Of a stretch of DNA of 64,000 nt, positions 17,663 through 27,945 are shown piece after piece. Position 1 is the stretch's first letter. Each line of letters starts with the position of its first letter. Made by a program: the position numbers and the translations under genes. Origin of the DNA: Acidimicrobiia bacterium (lineage in GTDB: Bacteria > Actinomycetota > Acidimicrobiia > Acidimicrobiales > Bin134); NCBI GenBank assembly GCA_022826705.1, contig JAJDUJ010000024.1, forward strand, positions 57,195 through 121,194, written 5' to 3'. The notes beneath the pieces are model-generated. The model ran no database searches. It had not been told where the DNA came from and worked only from the letters and a program-made list of their open reading frames with translations.

Positions 17663-18148
17663 ATGGCTGAGAGCAAGGACCGGACGTGGCGTGAGGGGTG
17701 GGGCGACTACCGGGTGCACACGGAGGTGGACATCAACGCTCCGGCTGAGTTGGCGTGGGCCACGCTGACCGACTTCGACACGATGTCGCAGTGGAGCTCG
17801 CAGCTTCAGAGCATCACGGGTGACTTCCGAGACGGTGGCAAAGTCGTGGTCACGGTCCACGCCTTTCGTCGCACGATGACCTTCAACCACGTCCTGATCG
17901 ACTTCATCGAGGGCTCTCAGTTCGGCTGGTCCGCACCCGTCGCGCTTGGCATGGTCGACCACCACGTCTATCGGATCGAACCTGTCTCCGAAACGACGAG
18001 TAGGTTCGTCCACACCGATCGCTCCAAGGGCGGGCTGACCTGGCTGTTGGGCCGCCTCGGCACACGAACAGCGAAGAACATCTACGCCGGCTTCAACAAG
18101 CAGTTCAAGGCCGAAACCGAACGTCGCTACGCAGCCACTACCCCGTAG
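17663..18148 (+). CDS. SRPBCC-family (polyketide cyclase/START-like) protein
   Basis: A 161-residue small hydrophobic-ligand-binding fold. VHTEVDINAPAELAWATLTDFDTMSQWS is the N-terminal strand and helix pair of the SRPBCC superfamily. The C-terminal long helix (WLLGRLGTRTAKNIYAGFNKQFKAETERR) is also typical. Possible roles are lipid or polyketide binding, or ring closure. ATG 17663 is chosen over longer frames reaching back into the TetR gene; GGGAGG is 10 bases upstream. Expression is probably controlled by the divergent TetR through the 17595-17608 dyad. Confidence 0.85.
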   Translation: MAESKDRTWREGWGDYRVHTEVDINAPAELAWATLTDFDTMSQWSSQLQSITGDFRDGGKVVVTVHAFRRTMTFNHVLIDFIEGSQFGWSAPVALGMVDHHVYRIEPVSETTSRFVHTDRSKGGLTWLLGRLGTRTAKNIYAGFNKQFKAETERRYAATTP

Positions 18149-18177
18149 CACCCCGCCAACTGACGCATCGCAGAAAG

Positions 18178-18315
18178 GCGGGGAAGCACTTCAGCGTGAG
18201 CGAGGCGTACAACTCCCCGGCACCGGTTTCACGGGTGCCGATTCTGATCGGCGGCGCTGGGGAGAAGAAGACCCTTCGAATGGCAGCGCAGTATGCCGAT
18301 GAATCAAATCTTGCT
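18178..18315 (+). pseudogene. Fragment of an LLM-class F420-dependent oxidoreductase
   Basis: About 46 codons match the C-terminal third of LLM oxidoreductases: KHFSVSEAYNSPAPV, then PILIGGAGEKKTLRMAAQYADESN. Full-length relatives have 290-360 residues, so both the N-terminal TIM-barrel part and the last helices are missing. The match begins abruptly after the SRPBCC gene and ends just before a shift into a different frame with recombinase-like sequence. This marks two rearrangement junctions within 150 bases. Confidence 0.8.
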
Positions 18316-18329
18316 GGGGTATCGACTTC

Positions 18330-18794
18330 GGCACGGTACCCGGGAGCAATGACCCCACGATCGAACAGACCATCGAGACCCTCGCCGCAGTGGACCTCAA
18401 CGATGCCGGGCCAACTGAGGAGCTTGCCGCCCGACGAGAGATCCGAGAGATCGACAAGCGGATCGCCAACTTCGAGACCGTTCTCGGGCTGAGCGAGGAC
18501 CCCGACGCGCTTGCCGGCTTCACTCGGCGGATCGAGCGGACCCGCGCCGAACGCAAGACCGCTGAACTACGGCTCCGTCAAGCAACCACAGGCACGGGTC
18601 TCACCGAGGCCGAGGTCCGAGAGGCTGCTGGAAGCCTTGCTGATGCGATCTCGCTGCTATCGGCGGCTTCACCTGAAGACCGCCGCCGTGTCTACGAGGC
18701 CGCTCAGCTCGAAGTGCTGTACGACCACGAGAACCAGCGTGCCCAGCTCTCGGTCGCACCGAGTGTTAGTGGTGGTGTCGGAGGGGGGACTTGA
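18330..18794 (+). pseudogene. Serine recombinase C-terminal remnant, reading into tRNA-Leu
   Basis: About 150 codons, open from near 18330 to TGA at 18794. The stretch AARREIREIDKRIANFE, then FTRRIERTRAERKTAELRLRQ, then a LLSAASPEDRRRVYEAA segment and LEVLYDHENQR match the coiled-coil and C-terminal end of large serine recombinases. The N-terminal catalytic domain (with its serine) and the recombinase and zinc-ribbon domains are absent. The last residues (GGVGGGT) are encoded by the 3' half of the tRNA gene on the opposite strand. Best read as the relic of an element integrated at the tRNA. A different coiled-coil protein cannot be fully excluded. Confidence 0.72.
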
Positions 18795-18860
18795 ACCCCC
18801 ACGCCCGTATTGGGCACTAGCCCCTCAAGCTAGCGCGTCTGCCAATTCCGCCACTCCGAC
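18773..18860 (-). tRNA. tRNA-Leu (anticodon GAG)
   Basis: 88 bases including an encoded CCA end (18773-18775). The acceptor stem GTCGGAG pairs with CTCCGAC. The D-arm contains GGCGGAATTGGCAGAC. The anticodon stem CTAGC/GCTAG encloses the loop TTGAGGG, giving anticodon GAG (plus-strand positions 18824-18826), which reads CUC and CUU. The variable arm is long (class II) and the T-arm is GGGGGTTCAAGTCCCCC. The 3' end is overlapped by the recombinase remnant. Confidence 0.97.
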
Positions 18861-18946
18861 GTGGACGCCGGAAAACCGGCGCAGAGGGCACCCTATCGCG
18901 CCGGTTGCCCTGGGCTCTATGAGATTGCCAGCGGGCCTATGCGGCT

Positions 18947-18982
18947 GCCGGCCAGCGGGAGAGGGGGATCCCGCTGGCCGGC
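18947..18982 (-). terminator. Strong hairpin downstream of katG
   Basis: A 14-bp perfect inverted repeat (GCCGGCCAGCGGGA and its complement) around an 8-base loop, starting 16 bases after the katG stop on the minus strand. It is followed by no clear U-tract, so it may act as a U-less actinobacterial terminator or an mRNA stabiliser. It separates katG from tRNA-Leu. Confidence 0.65.
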
Positions 18983-18997
18983 TGGCCGTCGCTGGGC

Positions 18998-21668
<2,671 letters not shown>

Positions 21669-21696
21669 GCAGCAACTGTAACACGACTTTGGACTT

Positions 21697-21725
21697 ATTC
21701 TAAAATTGTGTTAATCAAAATCTAA
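21697..21725 (-). promoter_or_regulatory. Predicted furA-katG promoter
   Basis: Read on the minus strand: TTAGAT as -35 (21720-21725), a 17-base spacer, and TAGAAT as -10 (21697-21702). This places transcription start near 21690, about 22 bases before the furA ATG. The surrounding segment (about 21690-21740) is strongly AT-rich, as expected for a Fur-type operator overlapping the promoter. The exact FurA half-sites cannot be fixed by eye. Confidence 0.6.
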
Positions 21726-21786
21726 GAATGCATATGTTTAAACAGCACAGTTCGTTTTGCGGCTAAGGGGTCCGATGTATGCGGGA

Positions 21787-22662
21787 CTATAAGAATTTCT
21801 CGCCAGCCAGTTCAGCTTTCATCTCCGCATAGCTGATCTCGCCGCGGAGCATGCGGCGAGCGGGTTCGTTTAGGGAACTCCTTGGCCACCGTTCTTCGCC
21901 CACCAAGTGCGCTTCGCTGGCGATCGAGCCGTCTTCGGAGAACTCGTAGGTGCGGTATCCGGGCGGGAGCGTGGTGTACTCCTTCATGTTCAAGTTGACC
22001 GAGAGAGACGGGCACTGGTGGATGGGGCGTCCCGCACATTCCAGAATCGTGTTGGTGTGGGTGTGGCCAGCTCCTACCCCGCGGATGGTGGGGGCCTTGT
22101 CGATCAGCTGAGCGAATTCGGCATCTTGAGCTTCGCTCTTGAAGAAGCCGGCAACCCCTGGTGGGTGATGGGTCCAAACGAAAGCGTGGTCGGCATCACT
22201 CCGACCGACGGTCTCTGCCATCCACACAACCTCGGGGTCTCCGAAGAGACCGTGCTGCATGGTCCGATCCTCGGTGTCTACCAGAGAGCCATCTAGGCGA
22301 CGCTCTCGCCCAGCTGCATTGGAGTCGGCGAAAAGGAACAGCCAGTTCTCGACCCTCCAAGTGCGCCCGTTGCTCAGCCCCGGGCGGGGCAAAATGGCGT
22401 CGAAGGGCACCTGCCGGTCGTGATTTCCCGGACACACCACGGCAGGAACCGGGATGCGGTCGAACTTTTCAGCAATCTTCATGTACTCGGCTTCTGTGCC
22501 ATCGTTCGCGATGTCGCCGGTGATCACCACCAGATCGGGAAGCGGCCGAGCCTCATCGAATGCGTCGGCAAACACGGCATCCCAGGTGTCGTCGGTATTG
22601 CGCGACTCCCCTTCTGGGTTGGTGCTGAAGTGGGTGTCTGAAAACTGAGTGACGCGAAACAC
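21787..22662 (-). CDS. Calcineurin-like metallophosphoesterase
   Basis: A 291-residue binuclear metal phosphoesterase. All family motifs are present in order: DTH at 9-11, GDIANDG, GNHD, THHPP and GHTHTN. The layout resembles Icc/CpdA-type cyclic nucleotide phosphodiesterases, but 3-prime,5-prime-cAMP is only one of several possible substrates. No signal peptide is visible, so it is cytoplasmic. GTG start within a G-rich run. It lies 82 bases downstream of the glutamine-synthetase-like gene on the same strand and may be cotranscribed. Confidence 0.88.
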   Translation of the reverse strand: MFRVTQFSDTHFSTNPEGESRNTDDTWDAVFADAFDEARPLPDLVVITGDIANDGTEAEYMKIAEKFDRIPVPAVVCPGNHDRQVPFDAILPRPGLSNGRTWRVENWLFLFADSNAAGRERRLDGSLVDTEDRTMQHGLFGDPEVVWMAETVGRSDADHAFVWTHHPPGVAGFFKSEAQDAEFAQLIDKAPTIRGVGAGHTHTNTILECAGRPIHQCPSLSVNLNMKEYTTLPPGYRTYEFSEDGSIASEAHLVGEERWPRSSLNEPARRMLRGEISYAEMKAELAGEKFL

Positions 22663-22744
22663 CCCCCGAGTATTCCAGAACTGCGCCCCATAGGTCCCGG
22701 CAGGAGCTTTCGCGACCTAAGGGATCGGGTGAATCCGAAGACCT

Positions 22745-24097
22745 CTAGATCCGCTCGAAGTAGCGGTACCGCTCCCAATCGGTGACCGACGCGTGGTAGG
22801 CGTCGAGCTCTGTGGACAGCAAATGGCTGTAGTGGTCGACGACAACGTCCCCCAGCAACCGGCGCGCCAACTCGCTGGTGCGGAAGCCATCGACGGCTTC
22901 GCCAAGCGTGGTGGGAATCATCGGAACCTCGGTCGACGCATAGGCATCGCCCCGGAACTCGGGCGGCGGCTCGATCTTGTTCTCGATTCCGTCGAGGCCG
23001 CTGGCGACAGCGGCTGCATAGGCCATATACGGGTTGACGTCGGCACCGGGGATTCGGCACTCGATCCGCGTCCCCGGACCCGAGCCCACAATCCGGAACC
23101 CCGCGGTGCGGTTGTCATGGCTCCAGGCGATCGACGTTGGTGCCCATGATTTGCTCCGATAACGCTTGTACGAGTTGACAGTCGGGGCATAGCAGACCAT
23201 GAGGTCGCTCGTGTGCTTCATCCACCCTCCGAGGAACCAGCGGAACTCGTCGGTCGGCACCTCGGCGCCGTCGAACATGTTGCGCGGGCCGTCGGCGTCA
23301 TCGGCCCACAAGCTCATGTGGATGTGGCAGCTACTGCCCGACTGATCCGCTTCCGGCTTGGCCATAAAGGTGACGGCCACACCCTGTTGATCGGCCAGTT
23401 CCTTCATTGCGTGCTTGAGCAGGACATGGCGATCTGCCATAGACAGGGCATCGGCATATCGAATGTTCAGCTCGTGCTGGCCCACCGCGGCCTCGCCCTT
23501 GGAGTTCTCCACCGGGATTTCCGATTCCCGCAGGATCCTCCGGGCGGCCCCGACATAGTCCTCCACCCGCGCTCCTTGCAGCAGGTGGTAGTCCTCGTTG
23601 TACCAGCCTGTCGAGGTGAGGTTGGCATAGCCCTTCTCATGGGCCTCCCGGTACGAGTCGCGGTACACGAAAAACTCCAGTTCGCTCGCTGACTTCGCGG
23701 CGAAACCCGCCGTTGCGAGTCGATCGAGTTGTCTGCGCAGAATCGCCCTAGGCGCTACTGGAATGTTCTCGTGGGTGTCATCGTCGACGACATCGCACAA
23801 GACAATGGCCGAATTGGGCGCCCAGCCGCATCGACGGAGGGTGTCGATATCGGGAACGAGGTGAAAGTCGCCGTAGCCGCCCTCCCAGCTCGAAAACTCG
23901 AAGCCGTCGACGGGGGCCATCTCCATGTCACAGGCGAGCAGATAGTCGCAGGCATGGCTCCCCACCTCGAGGCTGTCGATAAAGAACTCAGCATCGAAAC
24001 GCTTCCCCAGCAGGCGACCGTAGAGATCAGTGAACGCAACGACCACGGTGTCGATGACACCGGCGCTGACCTCTCCCCTTAGCTCGTCAGGAGTCAC
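22745..24097 (-). CDS. Glutamine synthetase family protein (gamma-glutamyl-amine ligase type)
   Basis: A 450-residue ATP-dependent ligase. Catalytic-domain marks are SELEFFVY (metal-binding glutamates), GQHELNIRY, SGSSCHIHMSL, PTVNSYKRY with the following SWAPTSIAWS...NRTAGFRI, and RIECRIPGADVNPYMAYAA. The pattern fits PuuA/GlnA3-like enzymes that attach glutamate to polyamines or monoamines rather than to ammonia. Housekeeping GlnA is longer and carries a different NRSA region and adenylylation tyrosine. It starts with GTG, overlapping the upstream alcohol dehydrogenase stop by 4 bases. Coupling suggests use of an amine or amino alcohol, which is inference. Confidence 0.85.
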   Translation of the reverse strand: MTPDELRGEVSAGVIDTVVVAFTDLYGRLLGKRFDAEFFIDSLEVGSHACDYLLACDMEMAPVDGFEFSSWEGGYGDFHLVPDIDTLRRCGWAPNSAIVLCDVVDDDTHENIPVAPRAILRRQLDRLATAGFAAKSASELEFFVYRDSYREAHEKGYANLTSTGWYNEDYHLLQGARVEDYVGAARRILRESEIPVENSKGEAAVGQHELNIRYADALSMADRHVLLKHAMKELADQQGVAVTFMAKPEADQSGSSCHIHMSLWADDADGPRNMFDGAEVPTDEFRWFLGGWMKHTSDLMVCYAPTVNSYKRYRSKSWAPTSIAWSHDNRTAGFRIVGSGPGTRIECRIPGADVNPYMAYAAAVASGLDGIENKIEPPPEFRGDAYASTEVPMIPTTLGEAVDGFRTSELARRLLGDVVVDHYSHLLSTELDAYHASVTDWERYRYFERI

Positions 24098-25254
24098 GAT
24101 GGCGCCTCGAGTCGACCCTCGCAGGCGTTGGAGAAGATCCCTGCGGCGAACTCCTCGGTGAACTTGACCGGGTTGCCTGCCGCTGACGGGTCGAGAACAG
24201 CCGCGCCCGCGATGGTGGCTGCTTCGGCGGGATCGACACCCACTCCAGCGAGATTGTCAGGGACATCTAGTGCCGCCCGCATCGAGACAATGTGCTCGAG
24301 GAAGCCGTCGAAGCCTCCGCCAATGCCCGCGTATTCGGCCAGCCTGTCGATCACCGCCTCGATCGCCGAGCGATTCGCCAGAAGCACGTAGGGCATGAGC
24401 ACTGCGTTGGTCATCCCGTGGGGGGAATTGAAACGCGCCCCAATGGGGTGCGACAAGGCGTGCATGCCACCAAGACCCTTCTGAAACGCGACTGCGCCCA
24501 TCGCCGCGGCCGTCATCATGTGCGTTCGACTCTCGAGATCCCCTGGGTCTGCGGCAACCCGGGGCAGATGTTCAAATACGAGACGCACCCCTTCGAGACC
24601 CACCCCATGGGACATCGGATGGTACGAGTTAGCACACAACGCCTCCAGCGAATGCGATAGCGCGTCCATGCCCGTGCCGACGGTCACCACCCGAGGTAGC
24701 CCCACCGTCAGCTCGGGATCGCACAGCACCGCTACCGGCATCATCTTCGGGTGAAACACGATGACCTTGCGCTGCGATGACTCCTGGATGATTAGGCCAG
24801 CTCGGCCGACTTCGCTTCCCGTTCCAGCCGTTGTCGGAACGGCCACGACCGGCGCGATGGCCTTGGCATCGGCTCGAGTCCAGTTGTCGCCTACGTCTTC
24901 GAAATCCCAAAGCGGCCTGGTCTGTCCTGCGTGAAAGGCGATGACTTTGCCGCAATCGAGTGCCGACCCGCCACCAACCGCGATTACACCATCGTGACCA
25001 CCGCTGAGAAAGGCTTCGACGCCGGCCTCGATGTTGGCGCCTACAGGATTCGGTTGAATGCCGCTGTACACGGCAACCGGAGCGTTAAACGAGGCCTGCA
25101 CAGCGTCCATGACCGGAAGCTGGGCAAGGTCCGGGTCTGTCACGATCAGCGGGCGACTAATGCCGTGACCGGCGCATCTAGAGGCGAGCTCAGTGATGCA
25201 CCCAGGGCCGATGCGTATCGCAGTGGGATACGACCACGAGGCGGACACAGCCAT
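24094..25254 (-). CDS. Iron-containing (group III) alcohol dehydrogenase
   Basis: A 386-residue NAD(P)-dependent dehydrogenase. GGGSALDCGK is the nucleotide loop, and TTAGTGSEV follows. Metal ligands lie in GMDALSHSLEA (Asp, His), GGMHALSHPIG (His) and NSPHGMTNA (His), the expected four-residue set. ATG with GAGG 7 bases upstream. It is the first gene of a coupled pair with the glutamine-synthetase-like ligase (4-base overlap). The family includes lactaldehyde, methanol and maleylacetate reductases; the substrate here is not evident. Confidence 0.92.
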   Translation of the reverse strand: MAVSASWSYPTAIRIGPGCITELASRCAGHGISRPLIVTDPDLAQLPVMDAVQASFNAPVAVYSGIQPNPVGANIEAGVEAFLSGGHDGVIAVGGGSALDCGKVIAFHAGQTRPLWDFEDVGDNWTRADAKAIAPVVAVPTTAGTGSEVGRAGLIIQESSQRKVIVFHPKMMPVAVLCDPELTVGLPRVVTVGTGMDALSHSLEALCANSYHPMSHGVGLEGVRLVFEHLPRVAADPGDLESRTHMMTAAAMGAVAFQKGLGGMHALSHPIGARFNSPHGMTNAVLMPYVLLANRSAIEAVIDRLAEYAGIGGGFDGFLEHIVSMRAALDVPDNLAGVGVDPAEAATIAGAAVLDPSAAGNPVKFTEEFAAGIFSNACEGRLEAPS

Positions 25255-25296
25255 TACGCAACCTCGATCGGTGGCACGATCATGGGACTCGTCATG

Positions 25297-26184
25297 TCAG
25301 GGTCCCCGGGTGAAGAACAGCTGGAGTTCGACGATGCCGTGGTCTTCGGCTGACAACACGATGGGGACCTGGGGCACGGTCACGTCGTAGTCGGCGAAGA
25401 CCACCTCAGTGGTGCCCACCACCACGACGGTGTCGTCCACCAGCTGTGCTTCCAGTTGAATCTCCACGCGGTGGGTGATGTCCTTGACGGTGAGCTCGCC
25501 GACTGCGGTGGTATTGACGGGGCCGCCGGAGCCGGGATCGGTGCCCAAGTCGATGGGCTCGGTGAGCGTGAAGAGCGCTGTGGGGAATCTGCCGGTGCCG
25601 AGCGCCGACTGGATAGCGCGATCCCGGCGGCTGTCGTCGGTGATGATGCCGGTCATGTCGGCCTCAACCGTGACCGAAGTCACGGTTTCGCCGTCAATGG
25701 TCAATGAGCCGCTGACTAGGGGCGTGCGTCCTACCGCCGTTGTGGAACCGATGCTGGCCAGCTCTTCCTCGACTCGAAATCCGACAAATGTGCCGGCGGA
25801 CTCGTCGTAGTTGAACTCGGCGATGGAAGTGTCAACAGTCCATTGGCCATCGACTCCCTCGCTGAACATTTCCTCGGTGGGCTGGGCCTGAGGCTCATCG
25901 GGAGTCGACGCCGCTACAGTCGGTGCCGCAGTGGGATCCGGCGCCGCGGCCAATTCTGCGCCATCCTCTGAGGCGGTTGGCATTGCTGTGGGAGCCGCTG
26001 CGGGTGTCGCGGTTGCTTGGACTGCGTCATCCTCGAGCGTGGAAACGGCCGCTCCGAGGTCAACCTTGGCGGGGGCATCGTCCCTCAACCACCACCACAG
26101 GCCGATAGCCAGCAGTACGGCCAGAACGAGTGCAATCGCCACCACCGACCATAGAACCGGCCGCCGCTTGATCCGCTGGAGCAT
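25297..26184 (-). CDS. Membrane-anchored YceI-domain protein
   Basis: A 295-residue protein. A transmembrane helix at about 10-31 follows a basic start (QRIKRRP), so it is a type II anchor or an uncleaved signal. Residues 40-105 form an Ala/Pro/Thr-rich linker. Residues 112-295 are a YceI lipocalin-like barrel (WTVDTSIAEFNYDE, FPTALFTLTEPIDLG, VGELTVKDITHRVEI), which in other bacteria binds isoprenoid lipids. The barrel would sit outside the membrane. Most YceI proteins are freely secreted; an anchor with a long linker is less usual. Divergent from the acyl-CoA ligase at 26247. Confidence 0.88.
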   Translation of the reverse strand: MLQRIKRRPVLWSVVAIALVLAVLLAIGLWWWLRDDAPAKVDLGAAVSTLEDDAVQATATPAAAPTAMPTASEDGAELAAAPDPTAAPTVAASTPDEPQAQPTEEMFSEGVDGQWTVDTSIAEFNYDESAGTFVGFRVEEELASIGSTTAVGRTPLVSGSLTIDGETVTSVTVEADMTGIITDDSRRDRAIQSALGTGRFPTALFTLTEPIDLGTDPGSGGPVNTTAVGELTVKDITHRVEIQLEAQLVDDTVVVVGTTEVVFADYDVTVPQVPIVLSAEDHGIVELQLFFTRGP

Positions 26185-26246
26185 GCGGCAATTATGTGCT
26201 CCAACCTGGTGCCCTCGTACAGTCGTAAACGAGTGGGCCGCCTCTT

Positions 26247-27917
26247 ATGACTCAGTATTACGACGAGTACACGCCTTCGTATCCGGATCGGGTGTCGTGG
26301 AACTCTCCCCGGGTGCTTCGGGACCGCGCCGCTCGGCATCCGCACCGCACCTATCTCGACGTGCCGTGGTCCGGCGAGTCTTATACGTTTGCCGAAACTC
26401 TCGATCTGGCCGAGCGGGTCGGCTCGGGAATGCTGGCTTCTGGGGCCCAGCCGGGCGACCGGGTCCTGATCATGATCCCGAACTGCTCCGCGTACATTCT
26501 CGCGTGGCTGGGATCCTCGGTCGCCGGTCTCGTAGAGGTGCCGATCAATACGGCCTATCGAGGATCGTTCTTGGCCCATCAGGTCCGCACTACAGAGCCA
26601 GTGCTGGCCGTTATCGCGCCCGAGTTCGTGGAGCGCATCGTTGATATTCCCGACGCGGTGACGTCCATCCGCCACTACTTCGTCGTCGGAGACGATGCTG
26701 CGGTTGCCGCCGCAATCTCCCAACTGACGGCCGCCGGCTACGAGGCCAGCCCGTGGAACTCGCTTCTCAACGCCGCACGAGCCGAGTTGCCCGATGTGGA
26801 GGCTCGCGACCTCGCGTCGGTTTTCTTCACCTCGGGCACCACCGGGCTCTCAAAGGGCGTCATGATGCCGCACGCCCACATGTACCTGTTCGCAGACGAG
26901 TGCGTGTCGCTGACCCGGCTAACGGACGCTGACACCTATATGTCGGTGGGCCCGCTGTTCCATGGGAACTCGCAGTTCCTGGCGGCCTACCCGGCACTGA
27001 TCGCCGGTGCCCGCTACGTGTTGCACGAGCGCTTCAGCGCGTCGGAATGGATCGACCAGATCCGAGCAGCGAACGCGACGGTGACCAACTTCGTCGGCGT
27101 GATGATGGACTTCGTCTGGCAGCAAGAGCCCCGGCCCGACGATGCCGACAACCACTTGCGCTGCATCTTCGCGGCGCCCACGGCCAGTTCCATCCTCGAC
27201 CAGTTCAAGGAGCGTTTCGGCGTCGAGGCCTTCGTGGAGGTATTCGGCCTCACCGAGACTTGCATGCCGATCCTCACGCCCTATGGCGTCGACCGCCCAC
27301 CGGGCGCCGCCGGTCTTCTCAACGCCGACTGGTTCGATATCCGCCTGGTGGACTCCGACACTGACGAAGAGGTGCCGGTCGGCGAGGTGGGAGAGCTCGT
27401 CGTCCGAGGCCGCTATCCGTGGACAACCTGCCAGGGGTACTTCGGCATGCCCGACAAAACGACCGAAGCCTTTAGAAACCTGTGGTTCCACACCGGCGAC
27501 GGGCTCCGCCGCGACGCCGACGGCTGGTACTACTTTGTGGATCGCCTGAAGGACGCAATCCGGCGGCGGGGCGAGAACATCTCCTCGTACGAGGTCGAAC
27601 AGGGTCTGGTTTCCCATCCAGCCCTTGCCGAGGTCGCCGCCATCGGCGTCCCCGCCGACCAGGAGGCCGGAGAAGACGAGGTGATGGTCTTTTTGGTACC
27701 CGAACCGGGCGCCGAGATCAGCGCCAAGGAGGTCTGGGCTTACGCCGACAAGCAGCTACCGGCATTCGCGGTGCCCCGATATCTCCGCGTGGTCGACGAA
27801 CTGCCGAAGACACCGTCGGAAAAGGTCCGCAAGATGGTGCTGCGCGAGCAGGGAGTGGACGCCGAAACCCACGACCGCGGCCCCCAGCGCCGTCGCAGAA
27901 GGAGCACGACGAGCTAA
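26247..27917 (+). CDS. AMP-forming acyl-CoA synthetase/ligase
   Basis: A 556-residue adenylate-forming enzyme that activates a carboxylic acid to its acyl-CoA. TSGTTGLSKGV is the phosphate loop. EVFGLTET lies in the A5 region, HTGDGLRRDADGWYYFVDR is the A7-A8 hinge, and PSEKVRK contains the C-terminal catalytic lysine. The overall pattern resembles crotonobetaine/carnitine-CoA ligase (CaiC-like) proteins. The C-terminus ends in an Arg-rich tail. Convergent with the acyl-CoA dehydrogenase gene. It may provide CoA thioesters for that enzyme, inferred from proximity. Confidence 0.93.
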   Translation: MTQYYDEYTPSYPDRVSWNSPRVLRDRAARHPHRTYLDVPWSGESYTFAETLDLAERVGSGMLASGAQPGDRVLIMIPNCSAYILAWLGSSVAGLVEVPINTAYRGSFLAHQVRTTEPVLAVIAPEFVERIVDIPDAVTSIRHYFVVGDDAAVAAAISQLTAAGYEASPWNSLLNAARAELPDVEARDLASVFFTSGTTGLSKGVMMPHAHMYLFADECVSLTRLTDADTYMSVGPLFHGNSQFLAAYPALIAGARYVLHERFSASEWIDQIRAANATVTNFVGVMMDFVWQQEPRPDDADNHLRCIFAAPTASSILDQFKERFGVEAFVEVFGLTETCMPILTPYGVDRPPGAAGLLNADWFDIRLVDSDTDEEVPVGEVGELVVRGRYPWTTCQGYFGMPDKTTEAFRNLWFHTGDGLRRDADGWYYFVDRLKDAIRRRGENISSYEVEQGLVSHPALAEVAAIGVPADQEAGEDEVMVFLVPEPGAEISAKEVWAYADKQLPAFAVPRYLRVVDELPKTPSEKVRKMVLREQGVDAETHDRGPQRRRRRSTTS

Positions 27918-27945
27918 CGCCGAATTCCACTCGATCGTGAGGAGT

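Noticed and set aside
18947..18982. Recombination (att) site by its dyad
   Set aside because: The long perfect hairpin just after katG is better explained as a terminator; no matching copy was seen near the recombinase remnant.
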